Shown here in pieces: positions 52,957 through 61,425 of a stretch of 64,000 bases of DNA. Position numbers and translations under genes: made by a program. Position 1 is the first letter of the stretch. Every line of letters begins with the position of its first letter. Source of the DNA: Clostridiales bacterium (GTDB lineage: Bacteria > Bacillota > Clostridia > Oscillospirales > Oscillospiraceae); assembly GCA_902362775.1 (NCBI GenBank), contig CABIXV010000001.1, positions 512,654 through 576,653 of the forward strand, in the 5' to 3' direction. The notes beneath the pieces are model-generated. The model ran no database searches. It saw only the letters and a program-made list of their open reading frames with translations, and was not told the DNA's origin.

Positions 52957-53649
52957 TCACTCCAGCCCCCGCAGGCTCACCTCGTCCACATAAGGGCGAA
53001 CCAGGGCGGCGAAGCCCTCCAGCTCCTCTCGGGAGCAGGGGTGGAGACCCGGCCGGAGCACGGTGTCCCGGTCCGCGAAGGACTGGAGGAAATACCTCCT
53101 GGCGCCGGACAGCCAGGGGCCGATGGCCCGGAAGGAGTCCCGGTTGTGAAACTCCCGTACCACGGTGGTCCGAAATTCATAGTCCACCGCCCCAGACAGC
53201 AGATAGGACACGCTGTCCCGGACAGGCGCCAGCTCCAGGCCGTACACCCCCGCTGTTTCCCCGTACCGCTCCGGGCTGTTCTTCACGTCCATGGCCACAT
53301 AGTCCACCAGCCCCTCCTCCACCAGCCGGCGCAGCCGGTCCGGATGGGTGCCGTTGGTATCCACCTTGACCTGAAAGCCCAGCTCCTTGATCTCGCCCAG
53401 CAGTAGGGGCAGGTCGGGGCGCAGCAAGGGCTCCCCCCCTGTGACGCACACCCCGTCCAACAGGCCCTTTCGTCTGTTCAGGAAGGCCAGAAGCCCCTGG
53501 TCGTCTGTTTCTGGGGGACAGGTGCCGGTAACCAGCTCGCCGTTATGACAGAAGGGGCAGCGGAAATCGCAGCCGCTCAAAAAGACGGTGCAGGCCACTT
53601 TGCCGGGATAGTCCAGCAGCGTCATTTTTTGCAGTCCGTGTATCTCCAT
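52957..53649 (-). CDS. nrdG: Anaerobic ribonucleotide reductase activating protein
   Basis: A 230-residue radical SAM protein with GCDFRCPFCHNGEL (CxxxCxxC), VTGGEPLLR and a longer C-terminal half than the minimal NrdG (closer to the roughly 230-residue PflA-like activases). It makes the glycyl radical in NrdD. Unusually it lies upstream of nrdD and begins 3 bp after the stop of the 424-residue gene of the Cas10-like operon, whose last codons contain its Shine-Dalgarno (GAGGAGG). Confidence 0.93.
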   Translation of the reverse strand: MEIHGLQKMTLLDYPGKVACTVFLSGCDFRCPFCHNGELVTGTCPPETDDQGLLAFLNRRKGLLDGVCVTGGEPLLRPDLPLLLGEIKELGFQVKVDTNGTHPDRLRRLVEEGLVDYVAMDVKNSPERYGETAGVYGLELAPVRDSVSYLLSGAVDYEFRTTVVREFHNRDSFRAIGPWLSGARRYFLQSFADRDTVLRPGLHPCSREELEGFAALVRPYVDEVSLRGLE

Positions 53650-53652
53650 GGC

Positions 53653-54927
53653 TTATACCTCCTCTCTCTCCGTACGGGCCAGCTCCTGGGGGCTGTCGGC
53701 GGGCCGACGGCGGACCGTCAGCCTATCCAGGTACCGCTGGTCCTCTTCCTCCCCCTCCGGTCCGGGACGGTGTTCTAAAAGTGTCTGCTGGAGCCGGTCC
53801 AGCTGCCCTTCGTCCAACACGGGGTGGCAGACGCTCCCCATAGTCTGCGGCTGTGTGTTGGCCAGCCAGGGGTTGCGGTACAGCTCATGGAGGGCGTCTA
53901 TTCCCCGGCCCTCGCCGGCCTGGGCCAGCAGGATCTCTATATCCTGGTCGGTCACCCGGAAATGGAGATTGCCCTGGTCGTCCAGATAGCCGGTTTGGGC
54001 ACATTGGCCCAGAGAGCGGGGAAAACCTCTCAGCGGGATATAGAGCCGGTCTCCCCTGCCCTCCGCCAGCTGCTGTGCCGTCCAATCCCGGCTATTCTCC
54101 AGCAGGCCAAGGATCTGTTTGCGCAGGTCAGGTCTCCGGTGGAGCAGGGGAGAAAAAATCTCAGAGGGCTCCCCGGTGTAGTAGTCCAGCGCCTCCGTCT
54201 CGCCCCCCTGCCAGCATACGAAGTAGTAGGGAGTAAAATACTGCTCCAAAGGCTCTCCACTATTGAGGACCACCCGGCTCACCCGCTGGGGCAGATTGCG
54301 CTCGATCCGCTCCTGGCCGGACCAGGGATCCAGGATGCGCCGCTTCAGAGCCTCCTCCTCCAATACCACCCGCTCGTCGAACATGTCCAGTGGCAGTCCG
54401 TCCCGGAAGGGTACCTTGGCTCCCTCCTCCTGGTGGAGGGAAATGTAGAGGTCCTGGCTGTTATAAGGGATCAGCCGGGTACCGGGCTGATACTCCCGCG
54501 TCAGGGGAATCAGCCCCAGGGCGTCCACATAGAGCCGCCGCAGCGACCGGGCCGGGTATATCTTCCTACCTCTTTGGATGGACTTGGCGCACAGCTGGGT
54601 GTATTCCAACCCCTGGGGTCCTTCCACGATGTGCCCCTGTGTTATCAGCGCGGAGTAGAAACTCTTGGCCATCTCCACTCCCTCCAGCCCAAGCAGGCGG
54701 AGCAAATCGTCCCGGTCCTTCAACCGCTGGCTGGGGGCGCACTCCATCACCGCCCGGTCCATAAACTCCTCCAGCACAGACCAATCGCTCTCCAACTCCT
54801 CTACCAGCTCCAAAGGCAGTCCATAGACCGGGTGGTACACCTTGGCGAAGCAGGCCACCGGCCGTACGGCGGCCAGACCGCTCAATATCTCATTGACCCG
54901 GCGGGGCCGGTTATTCTTCCTTGCCAT
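53653..54927 (-). CDS. Protein of unknown function at the end of the Cas10-like operon
   Basis: A 424-residue soluble protein starting MARKNNRPRRVNEILSGLAA, with no signal peptide. Residues about 65-130 look like a winged-helix region (LLRLLGLEGVEMAKSFYSAL, ITQGHIVEGPQGLEYTQL). A YVDALGLIPLT segment and many Trp/Tyr strands follow; the end is Arg/Glu-rich. I recognise no family. It starts inside the helicase gene (17-bp overlap), so it is coupled to it, and it ends 3 bp before nrdG. Possible roles: sensor or regulator of the system, or a nucleic-acid partner of the helicase. Confidence 0.7.
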   Translation of the reverse strand: MARKNNRPRRVNEILSGLAAVRPVACFAKVYHPVYGLPLELVEELESDWSVLEEFMDRAVMECAPSQRLKDRDDLLRLLGLEGVEMAKSFYSALITQGHIVEGPQGLEYTQLCAKSIQRGRKIYPARSLRRLYVDALGLIPLTREYQPGTRLIPYNSQDLYISLHQEEGAKVPFRDGLPLDMFDERVVLEEEALKRRILDPWSGQERIERNLPQRVSRVVLNSGEPLEQYFTPYYFVCWQGGETEALDYYTGEPSEIFSPLLHRRPDLRKQILGLLENSRDWTAQQLAEGRGDRLYIPLRGFPRSLGQCAQTGYLDDQGNLHFRVTDQDIEILLAQAGEGRGIDALHELYRNPWLANTQPQTMGSVCHPVLDEGQLDRLQQTLLEHRPGPEGEEEDQRYLDRLTVRRRPADSPQELARTEREEV

Positions 54928-57900
54928 GGGACACCTCCAGCCGCTGATAGACGCCGTTCTGCCGGCAGTAGTCCAGCAGAGCGGAGAAATACTCCCGGGG
55001 GTAGCGGCTCCCCTGGAAGGGGGGCTTTTTGGCCCGGGTCTGGGTCAGGGTCTCGCTGTCCCCCACCATGACCAGCAGCCGCTTGGCACGGGTCATGGTC
55101 ACGTTTAAGCGGCGGACCTCGCTCTCAAAGCCAATGCCGTGCTGGGGAGAGGAGCGGACAAAGCAGTAGAAGATGATCTCCTTGTCTCTCCCCTGAAAGG
55201 AGTCCACCGTGGCTATGTCGATCCGGTCCAGGATCTCCTGGGCGTGGAGCTTGTCACCTTCGCACAGCTCCCGGGCGAGGGCAGGGAGTAAGAATTTGCG
55301 GATGCGGCCAATCTGCTTCTTATAGGGAGTGATGATACCCACCGAGCGGTAGTTCAGCTCCACGTCAAACTCCCGGCTGCCGTCAAAATCCTTGACCACA
55401 TAGGGCAGCTGTTTGAGTATCTTGACGGTTTCATCCACCAGGATCCTAGCTTCACAGTCGTTATACACTCCCTCGCCTCCCTCCGCCATGGTCTCCCCCT
55501 TGTCGGGCAGGCCGATGGTATCCAGAAAGCGGATGGGGGCTTCGCCCCCCCGAAGGGGCAGGACACGGTACTCATCCAGGCACCCGGTTTGGTAGGTCCC
55601 GTGATAGAACTGGTCCGAGATGTACCGCGCGATGGAGCTGTGCATCCGGAACTGGGTATCCAGCATGACTTTATTTGCCTCCGGCGCCCGCTCGAACAGT
55701 TCCTCAAAGAGGCTGACGGAATAGTATCGGTCCAGGCCCTCCTCCTGCTGGAAGCGTTCGTCCTCCTCCATGCGCCGGATCAGGTCGCTGTCTGACACAG
55801 GGGGCAACTGAAGGTGGTCTCCGATGAGGATGACCTTCCTGGCCTTGGCCATGGGGACGATTACGTCGTGGAGGGTAATCTGGCCCGACTCATCCACGAT
55901 GGCAACGTCGTACTCCAGCTTTTTAAAGTTCCGGTCCGTTTCGCTGGAAATACAGGTGGCCCCGATGACCTTCACCTGGGCAAACAGGGCGTCCTCCAGT
56001 TCCTCGCAACGGTTTTGCAGCTCCCGCTCCCACTGGCTCAACAGTTGGAGACGGGCTCTCCAGGTCCGCTCCTTGGCCTGGAGATCAGCCAACTCCCGGA
56101 GGATATCGGTCGCCAACTGGCCCACATCCACATCCCGGCTCCCCATGCCGTGCTCCACACAGTACCGGGCCAGCAGCTCTCGGGCAAAGGCCAGCCGCTC
56201 CTCGGTATGCTCCAGTTCCTGCTCCCACTCCTTCGTCCGTTTGGAGCGGAACAGGGCCAGCAGCTTCATCCACAGGCGCTGTCCCATCAGCCTTCGGCGC
56301 TCCTCCAGCAGCTCCTGATAGCGTCCGGCGCTCTGGGCACAGTCCTGGAGGGCGGAGATCTGGGGGGCAAGCTCTGTCAGCTCCTCCTCCAGCCTGGCCC
56401 GCTGGCGACCGCTGTTTCGGAGCACGTTTCGCTGCATGGTCAGCAGCTTCCGGTTAGTCCATACCTCTCGGACTACGGGGACTTGGATTTTCTCCTCGTC
56501 AGTGGTCAGGCGGACGCAGTCTACCTGCTTCTCCACCAGCTTTTCCAACACATTGTCCACCGCTAGATTGTTCTTGGAACTGATCAGCACCCGCATCCCC
56601 CGGTCTACAAACAGGCGGACCATCTCGATAATGATGGTGGTCTTTCCTGTGCCGGGCGGTCCCTGGACCAGCAGGAAATCCTTAGTGGCCACTGCCAGGT
56701 CTACCGCCCGTTTTTGGGCGGGGTTTCCTTTTCTGGCCACTTGCTCCACCGGCCCCATGGGGGCATACCGCCCCTCCAGCAGGATGTCCAGAATAGAGCG
56801 GTTCACCGCCTTATCCTCCGCCAGAGTCTGGAAGGCGCTCTTCTGGATGGCGTAGCCGATATTGGGCCGGCTGAACAAAGTGCCCTCCTTCGGCAGGGCG
56901 TCCAGGGTACACTCCCGCCGCTGGGGCAGCTTGACCCATACCGCTGGGCGCTGACTTTCATACCGGACGATGGTCCCAGTGCGCCGGCTGTTCTCTCCCG
57001 GCTCCTCACCCAGGCCGCACAGCACCACGCCCTGTCCCTCCAGCTCCTGACCGCCCTGGGGAGAAGGCTCGGCCAGCAGGAAACAGTAAGTGCCGCCCTC
57101 GGCGTTGAACTGGTCTGTGCTCTCGATGCCCCGGTAGGACAGTTGGATGGCCTTCTCCTGCTCCAAAGCCGCCTCGGCGTCGATCAGGTCACAGTGAAGG
57201 GTACAGTAATCCACCCGTTTCTGCTGCTCCTCTTCGGGCCGCTGTTCCTCCTCCCGTTCCAACTCCACCTGGCCCAACAGGCAGAAGTAGCTGTCCACCC
57301 GGCTAATGAACTGCTCCACATAGGCCAGCTCCACGCCGGACTGCCCCTTCCTGGCCAGCGATATTTTTTTGTTGTGCCGGAAGCGGGCAGTCCGACCTAA
57401 CATATTCACCGTATCCAGGGTGGTCTTTCTGTGCCGGAAATGGATGGTAGCGTAGTAGTTGCCGCTGGAAACAAATTTTTTCCACTGCAGCTCAAAGACA
57501 CAGTTAGCGGAATAGAGGAGGTATTGGGCATATTGCTCCGTAATCTTTCCTGGCTGAATCCACAAGTAGTCGTTCAGAGCCAGCTCCTCTTTGACCAGCC
57601 GCTCCAGCTCCCCGTTGGGGATGGTCCTCCGCTCCATCTGCTCCGACGGAAAGAACAGCGGAGTGGGGCCGGTCAGGTCCAGGCCCTCGGCCAGCTCCGC
57701 CCGTAGGGTGGCCGCCTGCCGCCCGTCCACAGGAGGTGTCAGCCCAGTTGGACAGCCAGCCACCTGCACCCCTGTCTGGCGGGCCGGAGGATTGCCCAGA
57801 GGGTATCCCAGATCGCGTTCGGCCTGTATGGTCCTTTCCGGAGCTTCTCCGCCAATCCGGATTCCATTGGCCGCCTTTCCGGTCCCCACAGAGGCTCTGC

Positions 57901-58351
57901 CCCTCTCCTCCAGCCAGGCAGCGCCTCCATCGGCCCAGCGGAGCAAGGCCCCTATTTTTTCCCGAAAGATCCATAGTCCAGCAGGAATCAGAGGCAGAAA
58001 GAATTTTACATACTCGATCAGCCTCCACAGCAGGAAGCCTGCCGTCAGACACAGCAGCAGCCGGACAGTCAGCGTCCGCAGCAATATTCCATGCCTGTGT
58101 TCCTGGAGAAACACCAGGCTCCGGCTGCTGATACAGGCACTGACTCTCTCCGCGGCCAGAAAAAGCAGTCCGGTCCCAATCGGCCCTGACTCTATTATGA
58201 TGTCGTAAAGAACATCACACAAAAACAACCATATCCCAATGGCAAGAAAGACCCATATCAAAGAAACCATACCGCCGCCTGCCGAGATCCAATCTCCGTA
58301 TCGGCTTCCATCCCGGTATCTGTATTGTCCGTTTTTCTTTTTATGGATCAA
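54911..58351 (-). CDS. Membrane-anchored SF1 helicase of the Cas10-like operon
   Basis: A 1,146-residue protein starting with TTG at 58351 (AGGAGAGGTGAACGGGG upstream). Residues about 28-130 have four hydrophobic segments; 140-240 is a low-complexity linker; from about 545 comes the SF1 (Upf1/DNA2-like) helicase with QGPPGTGKTTIIIEM (Walker A, 564-572), DESGQITLHD, GDHLQLPPV, TPYKKQ, VDSFQGRDKE and RLNVTMTRAK motifs. Between about 245 and 540 a large region has no recognised domain. A helicase tied to the membrane is unusual. It may act on RNA or DNA of an invader, or remodel the signalling complex. Confidence 0.88.
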   Translation of the reverse strand: MIHKKKNGQYRYRDGSRYGDWISAGGGMVSLIWVFLAIGIWLFLCDVLYDIIIESGPIGTGLLFLAAERVSACISSRSLVFLQEHRHGILLRTLTVRLLLCLTAGFLLWRLIEYVKFFLPLIPAGLWIFREKIGALLRWADGGAAWLEERGRASVGTGKAANGIRIGGEAPERTIQAERDLGYPLGNPPARQTGVQVAGCPTGLTPPVDGRQAATLRAELAEGLDLTGPTPLFFPSEQMERRTIPNGELERLVKEELALNDYLWIQPGKITEQYAQYLLYSANCVFELQWKKFVSSGNYYATIHFRHRKTTLDTVNMLGRTARFRHNKKISLARKGQSGVELAYVEQFISRVDSYFCLLGQVELEREEEQRPEEEQQKRVDYCTLHCDLIDAEAALEQEKAIQLSYRGIESTDQFNAEGGTYCFLLAEPSPQGGQELEGQGVVLCGLGEEPGENSRRTGTIVRYESQRPAVWVKLPQRRECTLDALPKEGTLFSRPNIGYAIQKSAFQTLAEDKAVNRSILDILLEGRYAPMGPVEQVARKGNPAQKRAVDLAVATKDFLLVQGPPGTGKTTIIIEMVRLFVDRGMRVLISSKNNLAVDNVLEKLVEKQVDCVRLTTDEEKIQVPVVREVWTNRKLLTMQRNVLRNSGRQRARLEEELTELAPQISALQDCAQSAGRYQELLEERRRLMGQRLWMKLLALFRSKRTKEWEQELEHTEERLAFARELLARYCVEHGMGSRDVDVGQLATDILRELADLQAKERTWRARLQLLSQWERELQNRCEELEDALFAQVKVIGATCISSETDRNFKKLEYDVAIVDESGQITLHDVIVPMAKARKVILIGDHLQLPPVSDSDLIRRMEEDERFQQEEGLDRYYSVSLFEELFERAPEANKVMLDTQFRMHSSIARYISDQFYHGTYQTGCLDEYRVLPLRGGEAPIRFLDTIGLPDKGETMAEGGEGVYNDCEARILVDETVKILKQLPYVVKDFDGSREFDVELNYRSVGIITPYKKQIGRIRKFLLPALARELCEGDKLHAQEILDRIDIATVDSFQGRDKEIIFYCFVRSSPQHGIGFESEVRRLNVTMTRAKRLLVMVGDSETLTQTRAKKPPFQGSRYPREYFSALLDYCRQNGVYQRLEVSHGKEE

Positions 58352-58372
58352 CCCCGTTCACCTCTCCTCTGG

Positions 58373-59140
58373 CTAAAGTCGGAACAGGTAGGGCGGCCGC
58401 CCCACCCAAAAGTCTGTGGGCAGCACGCCCGGCCACCGCAGCCAGCTCCCTGGCTTTAAGGCGGGGCCCCCCTCCGCCAGACAGAGCCGCCAGCTGCCAG
58501 CCCCATCCTCTGAGGGCAGTTCCTCCGGTCTGGCGGGTATACCGGCGGACAGCAGCAGCCAGCGTTCCCCGGCCGCCGGGGGGACATCCATCTGCCCCTC
58601 CACAGTCAGCACAGCGCCGGCCATCTCCAGCTCACGCCCCGGCGCCAACGCCAGCTCCCGGGGCAGGAACACCTCCAGCGTCAGATCCTGGTCCGCCTCC
58701 CACACCATCCGGTGGACCAGCCCGCCCCGGTCCAGTCGGGCCTGGGGCCGTGGGAGGGGAAGACGCACCTCCCCCAGCTCCGCCGGAGCCAATATCCCGT
58801 TCTCACAGCGCCAGCGGCCAGCGGCCAGCCGGTCCAATGCCTCCTGAGAGAACCAGGGTTGAAACAGCATCCGGAGCAGGCCCGGGGCCCGGGCTACATA
58901 CTGGCTTTTCTTCAGCTTCTTACCCAGCGTATAGCTAGCAGCATCCCCCTGATCCCCGCTCTGGACACCGGATGGCCCCAGAGGACTATAAAATGTCCCT
59001 TCAGGCAGCAGATCGCTGAGGGCGTCTCTCTCCTCCAGCCCAAAGGGGGCCAGAGCTTGGGCCACGGCGGAGGCCGGTACCGGAAACAGATCCATGCACT
59101 GGCCCCGCTCCATCTTCAGGCGGAGCGCCTTGTCAGCCAT
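58373..59140 (-). CDS. Possible Csm4-like RAMP protein
   Basis: A 255-residue protein starting MADKALRLKMERGQ, overlapping the Cas10-like gene by 8 bp. The order of short motifs resembles Csm4: ALSDLLPEG near residue 40, GKKLKKSQYV near 75 (Csm4 has KK-rich KLKKI/LQ(F/Y)), and at the end LLLSAGIPARPEELP then WRLCLAEGG, comparable to the closing LTTALP and YLLTKSSG of Csm4. Similarity is short and the protein is shorter than Csm4 (about 300). It may be a Cas5/RAMP partner of the Cas10-like protein. Could also be an unrelated beta-rich protein. Confidence 0.4.
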   Translation of the reverse strand: MADKALRLKMERGQCMDLFPVPASAVAQALAPFGLEERDALSDLLPEGTFYSPLGPSGVQSGDQGDAASYTLGKKLKKSQYVARAPGLLRMLFQPWFSQEALDRLAAGRWRCENGILAPAELGEVRLPLPRPQARLDRGGLVHRMVWEADQDLTLEVFLPRELALAPGRELEMAGAVLTVEGQMDVPPAAGERWLLLSAGIPARPEELPSEDGAGSWRLCLAEGGPALKPGSWLRWPGVLPTDFWVGRPPYLFRL

Positions 59141-60332
59141 ATGGGACCTCCTCTCTGCCAAACAGAGCCAACAGCTCACGGGCCTGTGCCCGGTCGCTGT
59201 CCCGGCCGCTGTGGTCCAAGATATCCTGGAGGAGCAGCTGGGGAGCTCCATAGTGATGGGCGCTCCGGCTCAGATGCCGGAACAGGTATTCATTCTCCTC
59301 CAGCAGCCGGCCCAGCTCCTCCGCCTGTACCCAGCTCAAGGTCCTGCCCCCCATCGCCAGCCGGTCTTTTCCCTGGGCCTTGGCCAGCTCCAGTTGTCCC
59401 TCCGCCCGATCCAAATAGTACAGGGCGGGCAGCCTGGGGTCGAAGGAGGGCAGGCAGCCGCAGGACAGGCCGAAGCGAGGGCGGTACGCTCTCAGCGCCC
59501 CCTCCCCCTCAATTTGCCGCGCCAGCTCCCGCCGCAGGGCGGCGGCCACGGACAGCGCCCGCTCCGGTGGGCACAGGAGCAGCAGGTCATCCCCTCCGGC
59601 AAAGAGGGGATATAGCTCCTCCAGGTGGGTGACAGCCCCCAGGATGGCCCGGTCCAGAGCCTGTCCCGCCGCCTCCCTCTGGTCCACGGTGCCGAAGGCG
59701 GAGAAGAACAGGCCCAGGTTGTCCAAGTCCAGCTTCAGCAGGCCAGGCCGTGCCCAGGGAGGCGGTAGGAGCTCTCCTTCCCCTTTTAGCAGGGCGGCAG
59801 GCTCCAGCCAGGGCATCCGGTCCCTCGCCCGATCCAGCCCGAACAGGGCCCGGCTCTGGAACTTATCCCGCTCCATGGCCCGGTGGACCTGGGCCATCCC
59901 GTCCGGCCAGGGCCCGCCCATCAGGCGTCTGCCCCCAGGCCGGACCAGTACAACAGGGACCGTGCCCGCCTCCAGCTCCAGCCGGCCGCCGGAGGCCAGA
60001 AACAGCCCCCTCTTCAGCCGGACCAGCTCCCTCTCCAGCTTTTCCAGGGGCGTTCCGGGGGCCGTGAGGAGCCAGCCCTTGCCGCTGCTCATCATCAGCG
60101 GGTGGGGACGGTATCCCCCCATGGCCCGGACCAGATAGTCCCCCACCGCCTTCGTCGCCAGGGACACATAGCGGGAGGCCCGCCGCACCCTGGCCGGGGT
60201 CCACTCCCCGTTTATCCTGCCAAAAAGATAGCCCTGGATGCCGGACAGGGCAAACCCGGTAAGCAGCGCCCGGCTTTTTTCCGGGTAATCTGCCGGAAAT
60301 TCCTCAAAAAACAAGCCGTACCGCTCCCCCAT
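59133..60332 (-). CDS. HD-less Cas10-like nucleotide cyclase
   Basis: A 399-residue protein with Cas10/Csm1 signatures: FALSGIQGYLF (residues 27-37, as in the SGIQ motif of the first Palm domain), KLDLDNLGLFFS (200-211, first metal-binding Asp) and AGGDDLLLLCP (245-255, GGDD active site). It then has FGLSCGCLPS and AEGQLELAKAQGKDRLAMGG followed by TLSW, matching the end of the second Palm domain. There is no N-terminal HD nuclease domain and no large C-terminal D4 part. Cas10 makes cyclic oligoadenylates from ATP; an intact GGDD predicts the same. GAGGAGG precedes the ATG. Confidence 0.85.
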   Translation of the reverse strand: MGERYGLFFEEFPADYPEKSRALLTGFALSGIQGYLFGRINGEWTPARVRRASRYVSLATKAVGDYLVRAMGGYRPHPLMMSSGKGWLLTAPGTPLEKLERELVRLKRGLFLASGGRLELEAGTVPVVLVRPGGRRLMGGPWPDGMAQVHRAMERDKFQSRALFGLDRARDRMPWLEPAALLKGEGELLPPPWARPGLLKLDLDNLGLFFSAFGTVDQREAAGQALDRAILGAVTHLEELYPLFAGGDDLLLLCPPERALSVAAALRRELARQIEGEGALRAYRPRFGLSCGCLPSFDPRLPALYYLDRAEGQLELAKAQGKDRLAMGGRTLSWVQAEELGRLLEENEYLFRHLSRSAHHYGAPQLLLQDILDHSGRDSDRAQARELLALFGREEVPYG

Positions 60333-60360
60333 GGGTGACCTCCTCTCCGCTAGAAGCCTT

Positions 60361-61410
60361 TTATCGGATGGCCATAGCCATTGTTTTCCTGTAATTCTGC
60401 CGGTGGAGGTCGATGCTGCGGGTGGTGACCTCCTTCCCCCAGGCCAGAGCCACATATGCCTGATATACGTCTGTGGGCAGGGGCAGAGGGGGCTCCGCTC
60501 CGCTGTCCCGCTTTGGGACCAGAAGCCGGTATGCCTTCAGGGCCGTCCGGCCCAGCTCCGTCAGTGTGCGGCACACACAAGTCATGCAGTGGTCCAGAAA
60601 ATCCAAGTCCATACTGCGAAACAGCTCCCTGGGGTGGCGCACCTGGCGGAGCCAGCCCTCTCTGGCCATCTGGGTCACATTATCAGTAAAAAACAGCTGG
60701 TAATAGGCAATGACCACGTCTTTCCTGACCGACCGGCCCCGCTCCTGCTGGAGCAGGAACACCTTGGCCGCCAGCTCACAGGCCATGGAGGCGAACACAC
60801 TGTCCTCCTCCACCCGCTCCAGGGTCTTCAGCCCTTCCGGGTCCTGGACCATGTCGCCCAGCGTGGTCTCCTCCTCCCCCATCGGTACATCCAGCGAGAG
60901 GGCGCTGATGCCGCGGTAGACCGCCCGGCGCACCTCGTCCCTGCGGTCCGGGTCCGCCTCCCGGATGCGTTGGCGCTCCCCATGGGTCAATTCAGGCACA
61001 CCGTCCCGCTCCCTGCGGATGAAGTCAGACTGCTTCCATTTCATCCCCTTGGCGATATATACCAGCCAGGGGGCCCGCTCCGGGTCAAAGCGAGGAACAC
61101 CCTCCCCCTCCTGTCCTGGCCGACCAGTCAGGCCGTTCATGATCAGCTCGGTGAGCAGCTCCATCTTTAGGTCCTGTTCCTCATAATCCCGCCCGCTGTT
61201 GGCGATTCGGCGCTCCTGGTCCAGAGCTCGGCCCCCCAAGGTCCGTTCCATAGCCTCCACCGTGCCCAGCCAGATCTGGGTGGACAGAGCGGTCAGCCGC
61301 TCGCTGTTCCGGTCCTGGCCTCTGTTCACCAGCTCTACATACTGGGCGGCCAGCTGGTTGACCCGCTGCTCCTGTCGGGTGAACGCCGGTCCTGTTGTCC
61401 TCTCTTCCAT
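60361..61410 (-). CDS. Sigma-70-like protein in a Cas10-like operon
   Basis: A 349-residue helical protein. Residues 80-135 resemble sigma region 2 (EQDLKMELLTELI, RFDPERAPWLVYIAK, DFIRRER). Residues 172-188 (SLDVPMGEEETTLGDMV) match the SLD-P-GE-ESTLGDFIE linker of sigma-70 factors, and 240-265 (TDNVTQMAREGWLRQ) resembles the region 4 HTH. The core is degenerate and 100 C-terminal residues are extra. It starts 15 bp after the CARF-like gene stop and is followed by the Cas10-like gene. Possibly a diverged sigma factor or a sigma-derived adaptor. Confidence 0.6.
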   Translation of the reverse strand: MEERTTGPAFTRQEQRVNQLAAQYVELVNRGQDRNSERLTALSTQIWLGTVEAMERTLGGRALDQERRIANSGRDYEEQDLKMELLTELIMNGLTGRPGQEGEGVPRFDPERAPWLVYIAKGMKWKQSDFIRRERDGVPELTHGERQRIREADPDRRDEVRRAVYRGISALSLDVPMGEEETTLGDMVQDPEGLKTLERVEEDSVFASMACELAAKVFLLQQERGRSVRKDVVIAYYQLFFTDNVTQMAREGWLRQVRHPRELFRSMDLDFLDHCMTCVCRTLTELGRTALKAYRLLVPKRDSGAEPPLPLPTDVYQAYVALAWGKEVTTRSIDLHRQNYRKTMAMAIR

Positions 61411-61425
61411 CCCGCTTCCCTCCCC

